Shown piece by piece: positions 26,801-34,573 of a DNA stretch of 64,000 nt. This DNA comes from Bacteroidota bacterium. Its GTDB lineage: Bacteria; Bacteroidota; Bacteroidia; UBA4408. The position numbers and the translations under genes were made by a program. The notes under the pieces were generated by a model, which was not told the DNA's origin, ran no database searches, and saw only the letters and a list, made by a program, of their open reading frames with translations. Each line of letters begins with the position of its first letter. The first letter of the stretch is position 1. The stretch lies in NCBI GenBank assembly GCA_016721765.1, contig JADKHO010000003.1, positions 115,001-179,000 of the forward strand, written 5' to 3'.

Positions 26801-28261
26801 TGCAAAAGCCACAGTTTGTGCCATTGGGATAAACATTTTTCCTTCAATACCTTGGAGCGCAAATGTGGGTAAGTACACAATTAAAATAATTAATTGTCCG
26901 AAGACTACGCTGCGCGCTATTTTTTTGGAGGAGCCGGATACTTCATCATCCATTTGTTTTTGTGACAATTGATTTAGATGAGCAAAATGTTTGCTGTGGG
27001 TAAGTTGATGCAATACCGCTTCTACAATAAAAACTGCACCATCCACAATTAGCCCAAAATCCAAAGCTCCCAAACTCATTAAATTTCCTATCACACCAAA
27101 TTGGTTCATTAATATTACCGCAAATAACATGGCTAATGGAATTACCGATGCCACTAAAAATCCGGCACGTAAATTTCCCAAGAAGAGAATAAGCACAAAC
27201 AGCACAATTAAGGCACCTTCGAGTAAATTTGTTTCTACCGTTCCAATGGCGTTATTTACCATTTTTGTGCGGTCTAAAAAGGGCTCTAATAGCACACCTT
27301 CCGGCAGCGTTTTTTGAATTTGTGCCACACGTTCTTTTACATTTTTAATTACGTCGCTGCTGTTTGCTCCTTTCAACATCATCACCACAGCACCAGCCAC
27401 TTCCCCTTTATCGTTGTAGCACATCGCGCCGTAACGTGTTGCATGGCCAAAGCGAATTTCTGCAACATCGCCAATAAGCACCGGGGCACCCGTTGAGGTG
27501 TTTTTAATAAACACTGATTTTATATCCTCTAAACTTCCAAGCAAACCTTCGCTTCGGATATATAATACAGCCGGCCCTTTTTCGATGTAGGCTCCACCGG
27601 TGTTTTGATTGTTGTTTTCCAACGCATTAAAAACATCCGTAATGGTGAGATTGTATGCTTTTAATTTTGTAGGTTCAACAGCTATTTCATATTGTTTTAA
27701 TTTTCCGCCAAAACTGCTAACATCGGCTACACCTTTCACACCAAGTAATTGCCGACGTACCACCCAATCCTGAATGGTGCGCAATTCCATTGCATCGTAT
27801 TTAGTTTCATAGCCTTCTTTGGCACGTACGGTATACTGATAGATTTCGCCAAGTCCTGAACTTACAGGTCCCATTGAAATGGAGCCCACACCTTGTGGTA
27901 AATCGGCTTGCACTTGTTGTAAACGTTCGGCTACTTGTTGTCTGGCCCAATAAACATCCACATCATCATCAAAAACAATAGTAACCAGTGAAAGTCCGAA
28001 TCGCGAAAAGCTCCGAATTTCATGTAATCCGGAAATATTGCTATTCGCTAATTCTATCGGAAAAGTTACCAAGCGTTCAATATCGGTGGCACCCAAGGAA
28101 GGTGCAACTGTAATTACCTGCACTTGATTATTGGTAATGTCGGGCACTGCGTCAATTGGGAGTTTTGTTACCTGATAGGAACCATAACCTATAAGTGCGA
28201 TAACAAACAGGCCGATGATGAGCTTATTGTGAATAGAAAAATCAATAATTTTAGCTAGCAT
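23900..28261 (-). CDS. CzcA/CusA heavy-metal RND pump fused to a TolC-like outer-membrane factor
   Basis: A 1453-residue protein. Residues about 1-1040 form a full RND transporter of the heavy-metal type: TM1 KLIIGLFVIALIGYGSYQVTK, porter domains, and the TM4 motif LDFGLIVDGAVFIVEA with Asp401 and Asp407 that defines the CzcA/CusA class. The second transmembrane half runs to PILYILFEKGFGASHK. A signal-like hydrophobic stretch with a signal-peptidase-like site SVSA/Q follows (about 1047-1070). Residues about 1070-1453 are a TolC-like protein (LKAAIDSACANNLYFKTQKLN, coiled coils, FQAIQAGIGIPLFFGAQKSK). Cation efflux (Cu, Zn, Co or Cd) is inferred, and the metal cannot be assigned. Such fusions are known in Bacteroidota. 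First gene of the operon. Confidence 0.9.
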   Translation of the reverse strand: MLAKIIDFSIHNKLIIGLFVIALIGYGSYQVTKLPIDAVPDITNNQVQVITVAPSLGATDIERLVTFPIELANSNISGLHEIRSFSRFGLSLVTIVFDDDVDVYWARQQVAERLQQVQADLPQGVGSISMGPVSSGLGEIYQYTVRAKEGYETKYDAMELRTIQDWVVRRQLLGVKGVADVSSFGGKLKQYEIAVEPTKLKAYNLTITDVFNALENNNQNTGGAYIEKGPAVLYIRSEGLLGSLEDIKSVFIKNTSTGAPVLIGDVAEIRFGHATRYGAMCYNDKGEVAGAVVMMLKGANSSDVIKNVKERVAQIQKTLPEGVLLEPFLDRTKMVNNAIGTVETNLLEGALIVLFVLILFLGNLRAGFLVASVIPLAMLFAVILMNQFGVIGNLMSLGALDFGLIVDGAVFIVEAVLHQLTHSKHFAHLNQLSQKQMDDEVSGSSKKIARSVVFGQLIILIVYLPTFALQGIEGKMFIPMAQTVAFALLGAFILSITYIPMMSALIMSKTITHKKTFSDKMMEFFERHFQNGLSKVLNYPKTVIGLAVALFAVSMMVLSGMGGEFIPALEEGDFAVETRILPGSNLNATIERTQQAAHILKTQFPEVQQVVTKIGSGEIPTDPMPMEAADMMIILKDKEEWTSAKTFPELSEKMSKAVADVPGILTSFQYPVQMRFNELMTGAKQDVVCKIFGENMDTLAHFAAKLGALSASVEGTKNIYVEPVTGMPQIIISYNRAAIAQFGLSVNDVNRVINTGLAGQSSGFVFEGEKKFDMVVRINSDQRKNLEDVKNLLIPTPSGSQVPLYQLAEVALKDGPNQIQREDAKRRIVVGFNVGGRDVQSIVEELQNKVDNKLKLPAGYYISYGGAFENLNAAKARLGIAVPIALLLIFLLLYFSFNSIKQGLLIYSAIPLSAVGGIFALALRDMPFSISAGVGFIALFGVAVLNGIVLIAEFNRLKEEGWHDTRKIVLMGTKIRLRPVLMTAFVASLGFLPMAISNGAGAEVQRPLATVVIGGLLLATFLTLFVLPILYILFEKGFGASHKNSTLIKTIPTIIIITFFTTSVSAQTPLSLKAAIDSACANNLYFKTQKLNSEAFAALKKSAFDVSKTAISAEYGQINSAYTDSKFSVSQSLKFPTVYVKQNSILNQEWKNAELNLALRKAELRKEISLIYVELQHTKQLKNVLVKSDSLYALFLKNAELRFSKGESNILEKNTASLQQLQINMQLQEVEQSYINLVLEFNMLLNTHVSYTVEEQNTKLISPIVSDSSVIFQHPHLRLLALNQTLTNSRIKLEKANLLPDLFVGYTNGSITGVGADNNYYARSNRFQAIQAGIGIPLFFGAQKSKISALKIHAQIAANETKAGNQSHQTKYKQALQVYTTNLKLINYYESSANNSANEMLKAATQQFNAGEINYLEWVMLTNQAISIQTDYLSALKKLNNSIIELNYLTNQY

Positions 28262-28699
28262 AATTTTAGCAGAGTATGTGATAAATTCTTGATTTGGTTT
28301 TAAGAATCCCTCAATTTTATAAGGATTTCCCTTACCAACAACAAAAACTAATTTAAGAATTAAGTGTTATCATTTTTATAAATTTTTCAGTACTCATCAT
28401 TGAAATTCTACATCGAATTGGAGCAATTGTTTCGTAGGTGTTATTCGGGTTTTTATTCATAATTGCTTGCAGGTTATTTTTGAACACATTTATTTTTGAG
28501 CGCTGCATGGTTTTTTTCGTATTTGCGGGCATTTCAGATGTATTGCTGTCGGAGTAGTGCAAAAGGAGCAGGGTAGTGGCAAAAATGACATGAATTGTTT
28601 CATTTTTTTGATTTAATTAGAAGTATTGATTTTGTTGCTGCAAAGATGCATTTGTAATTCTTTAAACACACTAAGAGCAACCTTAAGATTTGCTTAAAT
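28262..28699. other. 438-base interval upstream of the metal-efflux operon
   Basis: No convincing gene was found. On the minus strand two small frames overlap. One (28490-28603, ATG start) has 37 codons with four cysteines. The other (28353-28562) is 69 codons with only a TTG start. The region probably holds the promoter of the czcA-like operon, which is transcribed leftward, but no TAnnTTTG element was found at a standard position. Confidence 0.4.
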
Positions 28700-29881
28700 T
28701 TATTGTTGAAAACGTTGAGTGGGTTTCCACACATTTGACTCCACACCAAAAACAAAGCGAAAGAAACCAAGCAATAAGGCTAAGTTCATTAAGTAAAAGT
28801 GACTTATAAATCGAAGTAAAGCCAGGTGTATATTCACTTTTTTAAGCAGCTCATCCAACACAGGAACAGCGCATAACACCAGCTGTGCAAGTAAAGTAAG
28901 GAAATAGAAATAACTTTTATCGATTAACCATAAATTAGCAATTAGGATGGCAAGAATAAAGAATGGACCCAGCCAGCGCAAAACTTTATGGCTCCAAAAA
29001 CAGAAAGAAAGACCGGGGTAGCTTGAAACTAAAAGTCCTTTATAGCGAAATAAGTTTTGAAAATTACCTATTGAGATGCGCACTTTTCGGCGAAACTCTT
29101 CCGATATTTTATTAGAAACGTCCTCATAACATTTTGCATTTAATTCGTTGATCGCTTTTTTTCCTTGTTCCAAAACCGCAAGTGTGATGTAAAAATCATC
29201 CATAAAAAATTTGGGCGGAACCGGTGAAAAATATTTTTTTCGAATGGAATAACAACCACCAAAGGCACCAATCATAGTTCCCCAAACGACTCCTTCTTGG
29301 AATTTTATTTTATTTTCTCTGCTCAGGTATGTTTTTTCTTGTATCGAAATTCCGGTTTTATGCAACTGTTGATTAATGATATTGCCCCCTACAAGCGCAA
29401 TTTCTTCGTTCTTATAATGTTTCACCAAATTATAAAGGGTATCCTTATCAAAAAATACATTGGCATCAGTAAGTATTAAAATTTCGGAACTTGCTCGTTG
29501 CTCCAGCTGATTCACAATCCCGGCTTTACCGGTGCGCTGTGGAAAAACTTTTAAATGCAATTGTGGATACTTCTGCTGGTACTTTTGTATGATACTATCA
29601 GTGGCATCCGTTGAAGAATCGGAACCAATAAAAAAATTAATTTTAGAGAGTGGGTAGTTTGTATTAAATGTAGTATGCAACTTTTGCTCAATCACTAACT
29701 CTTCATTATAAACCGCAAGCAGGATACTTATTTCAGGTAATTCGGAGGAATGGGACTCATGAATGAAACTGTTTTGACTTTTATTTAAAGCATAAAAATT
29801 TAGTACCAACGGAAAAATCACATAGGAGTAGAAAACAAAAAAAATGGAGAGCCAATAAATTAATTCCAATGCGGATATCAC
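28700..29881 (-). CDS. membrane-bound family 2 glycosyltransferase
   Basis: A 393-residue GT2 enzyme. The N-terminal TM helix (LIYWLSIFFVFYSYVIFPLVL) is followed by a GT-A domain (about 45-270): ISILLAVYNEELVI, FFIGSDSSTDAT, the DxD-like LILTDANVFF, and the acceptor-side FFMDDFYITL and SEEFRRKVRISIGNFQNL (Q/RxxRW-like). Three to four C-terminal TM helices complete it (GPFFILAILIANLWLI and onward). This layout is that of processive or polyprenyl-linked sugar transferases used in exopolysaccharide or cell-surface glycan synthesis. The acceptor is unknown. The start codon is GTG. A GT4 enzyme and an LptF/G-like permease lie upstream on the same strand, suggesting an envelope role. Confidence 0.82.
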   Translation of the reverse strand: MISALELIYWLSIFFVFYSYVIFPLVLNFYALNKSQNSFIHESHSSELPEISILLAVYNEELVIEQKLHTTFNTNYPLSKINFFIGSDSSTDATDSIIQKYQQKYPQLHLKVFPQRTGKAGIVNQLEQRASSEILILTDANVFFDKDTLYNLVKHYKNEEIALVGGNIINQQLHKTGISIQEKTYLSRENKIKFQEGVVWGTMIGAFGGCYSIRKKYFSPVPPKFFMDDFYITLAVLEQGKKAINELNAKCYEDVSNKISEEFRRKVRISIGNFQNLFRYKGLLVSSYPGLSFCFWSHKVLRWLGPFFILAILIANLWLIDKSYFYFLTLLAQLVLCAVPVLDELLKKVNIHLALLRFISHFYLMNLALLLGFFRFVFGVESNVWKPTQRFQQ

Positions 29882-30031
29882 AGGTTTATTTTTTTGCGAA
29901 GATAAATGTTTTGTTTGCGAAAGTGTGAAGTATTTTTTCGAAAGCGATAGCGGGTAAGAGAAATGATTTGTAGACTAATTTTAAAGTATCTTATTCCTTG
30001 GGCTTTTTAAGTAAGAAAAACTATTTAAAAC

Positions 30032-31261
30032 CTAGTTCGCGATAGAAGAATCTTGTTTTTGTGAAATTAATAGTGCGTTGTAAAATGCTAACAAACTTTT
30101 AATTATACTTGAGTTGGTATAGGTATGTTTTACCAATTCTTTCGCATTTTTACTAAGCGTTGCACACAGCGCCTTATCCTTAAGAGCAAGCTCGATTGCG
30201 GCTGCAAAATCATGAGCAGTATCAGCAATTAAAATATTTTTTTTATCCTCACATGCAATTCCTTCTGCTCCTATGCTGGTGCTAATAATAACTTTCCCTA
30301 AGGCAAGTCCTTCTACTATTTTTATGCGCATACCACTGCCCGATAAAAGCGGAACAATCATAATGTTTTTGGCGTTCATAAAAGCATGTGCATCAGTAAC
30401 ACTACCAAGTACTTTTATTTGGTTTGACTGCATTTGAAAAAAGGATGCAGGCATGTCTTTTCCGGCCAGGTATAGGGTTAAATCAGGAAACTTTGGATGA
30501 ATAAGCGGCCATATTTTTTCTAAAAACCAAGTTGCTGCTTGCACATTGGGCTGCCAGTTCATAGCAGCTAAATGAAAAAGAGAAAGTTCATTCGATACGG
30601 GCAATTGTTTCTCAAGAAGCGTTTCGTCTACACCGCCAGTGCTAACATGCATAGGAACAATAGCACCAAGTTGTTTGAAACTTTGTTGGTCGACTTCCGA
30701 AATGGGAATAATACAATCCGCTTTATTAAGGATATCCAGCTCTTCTTTTTTTAAACGTTTTGCCAACAAATTTAGGTACCATTTTTTTAAAGGCGATGCA
30801 GTTGCGGCAGCCATTCTTTCCCAGATCAGAAACTCCACATTGTGCGCCCTCATTGAAATGAGGGCATTTGAATTGGACCTAATGGTTGGAATGTATTTGG
30901 ATAAAAAAAAGCCTTCTAACTGAATAACATCGTACTTGTTTTGGGCTAGAAGCTCCTTCAACTTTGCATGAACAGCCGGAATATCAAAGCGTACGAGGTT
31001 ATAAGAAGCGGTAGAAAATAAATTTAGAAATGCCCCAAGTGCTGTTACGTCGGTATCGGCCTCCACAGCATAGAGCTTTGTTTTTTGTGAAAACCATGCT
31101 GGTAAAGTGGCCACATCCACCTTATGTTTTTTAGTATTTATAGCCAGCATATCCACTTCGCAACCCGCATCTGCAAAGGATTTAGTCATGGCAAACATGG
31201 CAATAGCGCCCCCATCAGCCAAAGGGAAAGGAATTCTATTGCACAGCTGGAGTATTTTCAT
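30032..31261 (-). CDS. family 4 glycosyltransferase
   Basis: A 409-residue GT-B glycosyltransferase. The N-terminal Rossmann half starts MKILQLCNRIPFPLADGGAIAM and contains YDVIQLEGFFLSKYIP. The C-terminal half carries the nucleotide-sugar site LYLAGKDMPASF, IKVLGSVTDAHAFMNAKNIMIVPLLSGSGMRIKIVEGLALGKVIISTSIGAEGI. The glycine-rich GSGMRIKIVEGLA segment is the usual GT4 EX7E-type region. It overlaps the 3' end of the LptF/G-like gene by 26 bases, so the two are translationally coupled. It probably acts in cell-surface glycan or O-antigen-type synthesis. Donor and acceptor are unknown. Confidence 0.85.
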   Translation of the reverse strand: MKILQLCNRIPFPLADGGAIAMFAMTKSFADAGCEVDMLAINTKKHKVDVATLPAWFSQKTKLYAVEADTDVTALGAFLNLFSTASYNLVRFDIPAVHAKLKELLAQNKYDVIQLEGFFLSKYIPTIRSNSNALISMRAHNVEFLIWERMAAATASPLKKWYLNLLAKRLKKEELDILNKADCIIPISEVDQQSFKQLGAIVPMHVSTGGVDETLLEKQLPVSNELSLFHLAAMNWQPNVQAATWFLEKIWPLIHPKFPDLTLYLAGKDMPASFFQMQSNQIKVLGSVTDAHAFMNAKNIMIVPLLSGSGMRIKIVEGLALGKVIISTSIGAEGIACEDKKNILIADTAHDFAAAIELALKDKALCATLSKNAKELVKHTYTNSSIIKSLLAFYNALLISQKQDSSIAN

Positions 31262-32672
31262 TGCTTGTTTTACGCGAAAAAATACGAAATACTTTTAAGT
31301 AGCTATTTATGTCAAATAGGGCTGAATCGCTGGTTGCTTTGGAGGTAAGAAAAATGCCAATTGGTAACAACACAAAAGAGGCCATCCACATTCCTTGATA
31401 GGGAGGGAGCACACCTTCTTTAGAGAATTTTTCTCCCATAATGTTCATGACATGAAAAAACAAAAAGAATATTACCGAAACTACCATCGGCATTCCAATG
31501 CCCCCTTTACGGATAATTGCTCCTAATGGCGCACCAACAAAAAAGAGCACAAGGCAGGCAAATGATAAAGTAAATTTCTTATGCCATTCTATAAGATGTT
31601 TATTGATATTATTTGTGCGATGTTCAATTTCTTCGGCATTGGAATTTAACTGAGACTTAAAGTTGCGTGCTGTATTTAAGGCGGCCTCTAAAATTCGCTC
31701 CTTGTCGGCTCGTTGAAAATTATCGAAATAATCAGCCGTATTAATAGGGTGTGTAGTGAGTGAGGGATTTTTAATTCCGGGGTTTCTAATAAATGCTGAA
31801 AACCCTGCAGCAAACTCCTTATTACGTTCTTTTCCTTTAAGGCGAAGTGTGTCCACTTCGGCTGAAAGCTGCGCCACATTTAACATTTGGTAATTGTCTT
31901 TAAAAAGTTCTTCATTGGTGCGTTCAAAACCAAAGGAAGTTAGATCGAATCGAATTACTTGCTTTTCAAAAACACTGCGCAATAACGATTTTCTAACGCT
32001 GTTGGTTTTGTCATCAAAAATTTCTTCGTAGGTTTTTCCATTGTAGAGGGTAAGCAATAAATTTTTCTTATCGGCCGACATTTGCATCTGGCCTTTTTGT
32101 GCAATAATTACTTTGTTGGCACCACGTCTGGCACTATGGTCGTAAATCATCATGTTATAAAGATATTTTCCATCTTTACTTTTTTCCTGCACACGTATTA
32201 CATAGTTATCTATGTCTTTATAAAAAATTCCGGGCTTTAAATCGAGGGCTGGTTTGCTTTGCCTGATATCGTATAAAAGGGATCCCATTTTTAGATTTAC
32301 CACCGGGAGCAGATAATTGGCGAATAGAAAAGCAGAAATGCTGATGCAAATGGAAGCAATTACTAATGGCCGCATAATTTTTTGCAAGGAAATACCTGCG
32401 GATTTCAAAGCTGCCAGTTCGTAATGCTCAGCAAGGTTTCCGAAAGTCATAATACTCGAAATCAGTATGGCTAATGGTAAGGCAAGCGGAACAAAGGTTG
32501 CCGCAGCATAAAACATGAGTTGAGCAATAATATACCATTCTAATCCTTTCCCCACTAAATCATCAATGTATTTCCACACAAACTGCATGAGCAGCATAAA
32601 GAGCACAACAAAGAAGGTGGCAACAAAAGGACCTAAGTAAGATTTGAGGATATACTTATGCAGACTTTTCAA
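31236..32672 (-). CDS. LptF/LptG-family permease (YjgP/YjgQ)
   Basis: A 478-residue inner-membrane protein. Three TM helices come first (YLGPFVATFFVVLFMLLMQF, ATFVPLALPLAILISSIM, IASICISISAFLFANYLLP), then a large periplasmic jellyroll-like domain (about 130-360, DLKPGIFYKDIDNYVIRVQEK, IIAQKGQMQMS), then three C-terminal TM helices (SFACLVLFFVGAPLGAIIRKGG, MVVSVIFFLFFHVMNIMGEK). LptF and LptG form the LPS-extracting ABC exporter with LptB. Whether this is the F or G paralogue cannot be told. The start is TTG at 32672, and no ATG is available upstream of TM1. It is coupled to the downstream GT4 gene. Confidence 0.88.
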   Translation of the reverse strand: MKSLHKYILKSYLGPFVATFFVVLFMLLMQFVWKYIDDLVGKGLEWYIIAQLMFYAAATFVPLALPLAILISSIMTFGNLAEHYELAALKSAGISLQKIMRPLVIASICISISAFLFANYLLPVVNLKMGSLLYDIRQSKPALDLKPGIFYKDIDNYVIRVQEKSKDGKYLYNMMIYDHSARRGANKVIIAQKGQMQMSADKKNLLLTLYNGKTYEEIFDDKTNSVRKSLLRSVFEKQVIRFDLTSFGFERTNEELFKDNYQMLNVAQLSAEVDTLRLKGKERNKEFAAGFSAFIRNPGIKNPSLTTHPINTADYFDNFQRADKERILEAALNTARNFKSQLNSNAEEIEHRTNNINKHLIEWHKKFTLSFACLVLFFVGAPLGAIIRKGGIGMPMVVSVIFFLFFHVMNIMGEKFSKEGVLPPYQGMWMASFVLLPIGIFLTSKATSDSALFDINSYLKVFRIFSRKTSNENTPAVQ

Positions 32673-32722
32673 AGCTGAGCTTTTGAAATAATATTAAAAG
32701 GAAGTTCTGAAGAAAGAATGAA

Positions 32723-33706
32723 TTAAGCGCCCATTGCATGAATCAACGCATCAATTTGGCTGTGCCAAAGCATCTCCGAAGCTTCTTGTGATTTTTCATC
32801 TTCAGCAAAATCAGTTACCCAAAAAGCAACATCTTGCGTGATTTCATCCACAACAATTCGAAACTCAAAAAAAGTAAAATCAGGTTCATCGTTCCACCGG
32901 AATTTCATGAACGTGTTTTCTTTTTTTGAAAGCAAAGTTGCCGTTTGTTGACTTCCATCCCAAAGAAAAGTATATTCATCGTTTCGCACGTTTACATTTT
33001 CGGCAAACCATTCAGAAAGTCCTGCAGGAGTGCTGATAAAGCTGTAAATAATATAGGGAGAAGCATGAATCGGGAATTCGATTTCAAATTTTTTATAGGT
33101 ACCAATGTTTTTAGGAATGGCAACCTGTTTAGCATTAGGATTTACATAAATTTCCTGACTAACCGGAATGATGAATTTTTTCTTAGGAGCCTTTTTATTA
33201 ATGGGTTCTAATTTCGGAACCTCTAATAGTTCAAATCCATCATCTTCATCGCCTTTGTTTTTAGGTTTCCGACCGGCTCTTTTCTTTGGGAATTCAAATT
33301 TTGCCTTTTTTACAACCAGCTCGCTCGTCGGTCCCGATTTTTTATCATTGGCTTTTACGGGAGATTTTTCTTGTGTTTTATTTTTGATAGCCGGTATAGG
33401 TTTTACGATTTTTTTTGAATCCGCTTTATTTGCACCACTAACTTTCCCTGTAAGTTTTTTTTTGCTTGCTTCAATTTTTTTCAGAGGTGCTGATTTTACA
33501 GGACTCTTTTTAACTGGAGCCTTTTTAGCAGGTTCAATTTTTTTTGATGCAGTCTTTTTTACTACAATTTTTTTAGCAGGTATGCTCTTTTTTACCGCTG
33601 TTTTTTTTGCAGGAATACTCCTTTTAGTAGTAGTCTTAGCAGGACTTGCTTTTGCTTTATTTTTAACTACGGTTTTAACCTTAGCTTTTGCTTTAGTTTT
33701 TGCCAT
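32723..33706 (-). CDS. lysine-rich histone-H1-like tail and AT-hook-like motif fused to a START-like domain
   Basis: A 327-residue protein. Residues 1-125 are a low-complexity tail of KAK, PAKK and VKK repeats (for example KKTAVKKSIPAKKIVVKK), as in bacterial histone-H1-like or HU-tail proteins. Residues about 140-150 read PKKRAGRKPKNKG, resembling an AT-hook. A short acidic linker (GDEDDGFELLEV) follows. Residues about 200-327 form an SRPBCC/START-like domain (YKKFEIEFPIHASPYIIYSF, ISTPAGLSEWFAENVNVRN, YTFLWDGSQQTATLLSK, FRIVVDEITQDVAFWVTDFA). In Bacteroidota the START-like domain is common alone at about 130 residues. The DNA-binding-type extension is unusual. DNA or nucleoid association of a ligand-binding domain is inferred only. 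The gene stands 50 bases upstream of the permease gene on the same strand. Confidence 0.75.
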   Translation of the reverse strand: MAKTKAKAKVKTVVKNKAKASPAKTTTKRSIPAKKTAVKKSIPAKKIVVKKTASKKIEPAKKAPVKKSPVKSAPLKKIEASKKKLTGKVSGANKADSKKIVKPIPAIKNKTQEKSPVKANDKKSGPTSELVVKKAKFEFPKKRAGRKPKNKGDEDDGFELLEVPKLEPINKKAPKKKFIIPVSQEIYVNPNAKQVAIPKNIGTYKKFEIEFPIHASPYIIYSFISTPAGLSEWFAENVNVRNDEYTFLWDGSQQTATLLSKKENTFMKFRWNDEPDFTFFEFRIVVDEITQDVAFWVTDFAEDEKSQEASEMLWHSQIDALIHAMGA

Positions 33707-33820
33707 CAGTATTGATTTTATTAGTCAGAGGGAAATGTTTACTTTCGCCTCGGTTATGGTTTAACCACCGCAAAATATACAAATTTTTTAATATACAAAA
33801 TTATTTATCTCTAAAAAAAG

Positions 33821-34570
33821 ATGGCCCTCCTTCATTCGTTTGAATCATCCGGAAATTTTTTGTTTAAATACCGCGGACAATTACCCGTTATTCTCTTTAT
33901 TATTGCGGTTCCTGCTATTTATTTTGTTTCTAAGGACCCGATAGATCATGAAACATTAAAATTTGTTAAACTGCTGGCAGTCACCTTAACTGTGGTTGGA
34001 TTTTTATTTAGAGCCTATGCAATAGGTACCACTCCAAAAGGCACTTCCGGACGAAATACGAAAGAACAAGTGGCCAATGTGTTGAATAGCACAGGTGTAT
34101 ACAGTATTGTGCGCCATCCGCTTTATTTAGGCAATTATTTTATGTGGATTGGAATTGTAGTATTTGTGGGTAGTTTCTCCTTCTTTTTGATAACCAGTCT
34201 GCTTTTTTGGTTGTATTATGAGCGAATCATGTTTGCCGAAGAGCGTTTTTTGGAAAAAAAATTTGGTCAGGAGTACCTTGATTGGTCGCTTAAAGCACCA
34301 GCATTTATACCCGCATTTGGTAAATTCATTCCCAGCACCACGGCGTTTTCATTAAAAACTGTTTTACGTCGTGAGTATTCAGGGGTTTTGGCGACGGTTA
34401 TCAGTTTTATTTTTGTGGAGCTTTTACGCAATTATTTTACGTATCATCAGTTTATTTTAAGCAATAAATACATAGTTGTATTGATAGTTACCGCCGCTGC
34501 TGCCTTAATTCTTAGAACCTTAAAACACAGTACAAAGGTTTTGAGTGAAGATGAAAGTTTAAGAGATTAA
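33821..34570 (+). CDS. ICMT-like integral-membrane methyltransferase
   Basis: A 249-residue membrane protein with about five hydrophobic helices. The family signature is clear: GVYSIVRHPLYLGNYFMWIG (the RHPxY SAM-binding helix of isoprenylcysteine/phospholipid methyltransferases) and, 25-40 residues on, the paired glutamates of RIMFAEERFLEKKFGQEYLDW. Relatives methylate lipids, isoprenylated proteins or lipid A phosphate (LmtA-like). The true substrate is unknown, but a lipid is likely given the envelope genes around it. An extra C-terminal region (about 185-249) holds two more helices. It is divergent from the lysine-rich gene and convergent with the flavoprotein gene, whose end lies 3 bases away. 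Confidence 0.78.
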   Translation: MALLHSFESSGNFLFKYRGQLPVILFIIAVPAIYFVSKDPIDHETLKFVKLLAVTLTVVGFLFRAYAIGTTPKGTSGRNTKEQVANVLNSTGVYSIVRHPLYLGNYFMWIGIVVFVGSFSFFLITSLLFWLYYERIMFAEERFLEKKFGQEYLDWSLKAPAFIPAFGKFIPSTTAFSLKTVLRREYSGVLATVISFIFVELLRNYFTYHQFILSNKYIVVLIVTAAAALILRTLKHSTKVLSEDESLRD

Positions 34571-34573
34571 AAA

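Noticed and set aside
28353..28562. 69-codon minus-strand frame upstream of the metal pump
   Set aside because: Only a TTG start, no recognisable domain, and overlap with another small frame.
33168..33764. 198-codon plus-strand frame rich in Phe/Ala/Leu that looks like a membrane protein
   Set aside because: It is the complement of the lysine-rich tail (AAA/AAG read as TTT/CTT), so the hydrophobicity is an artefact.
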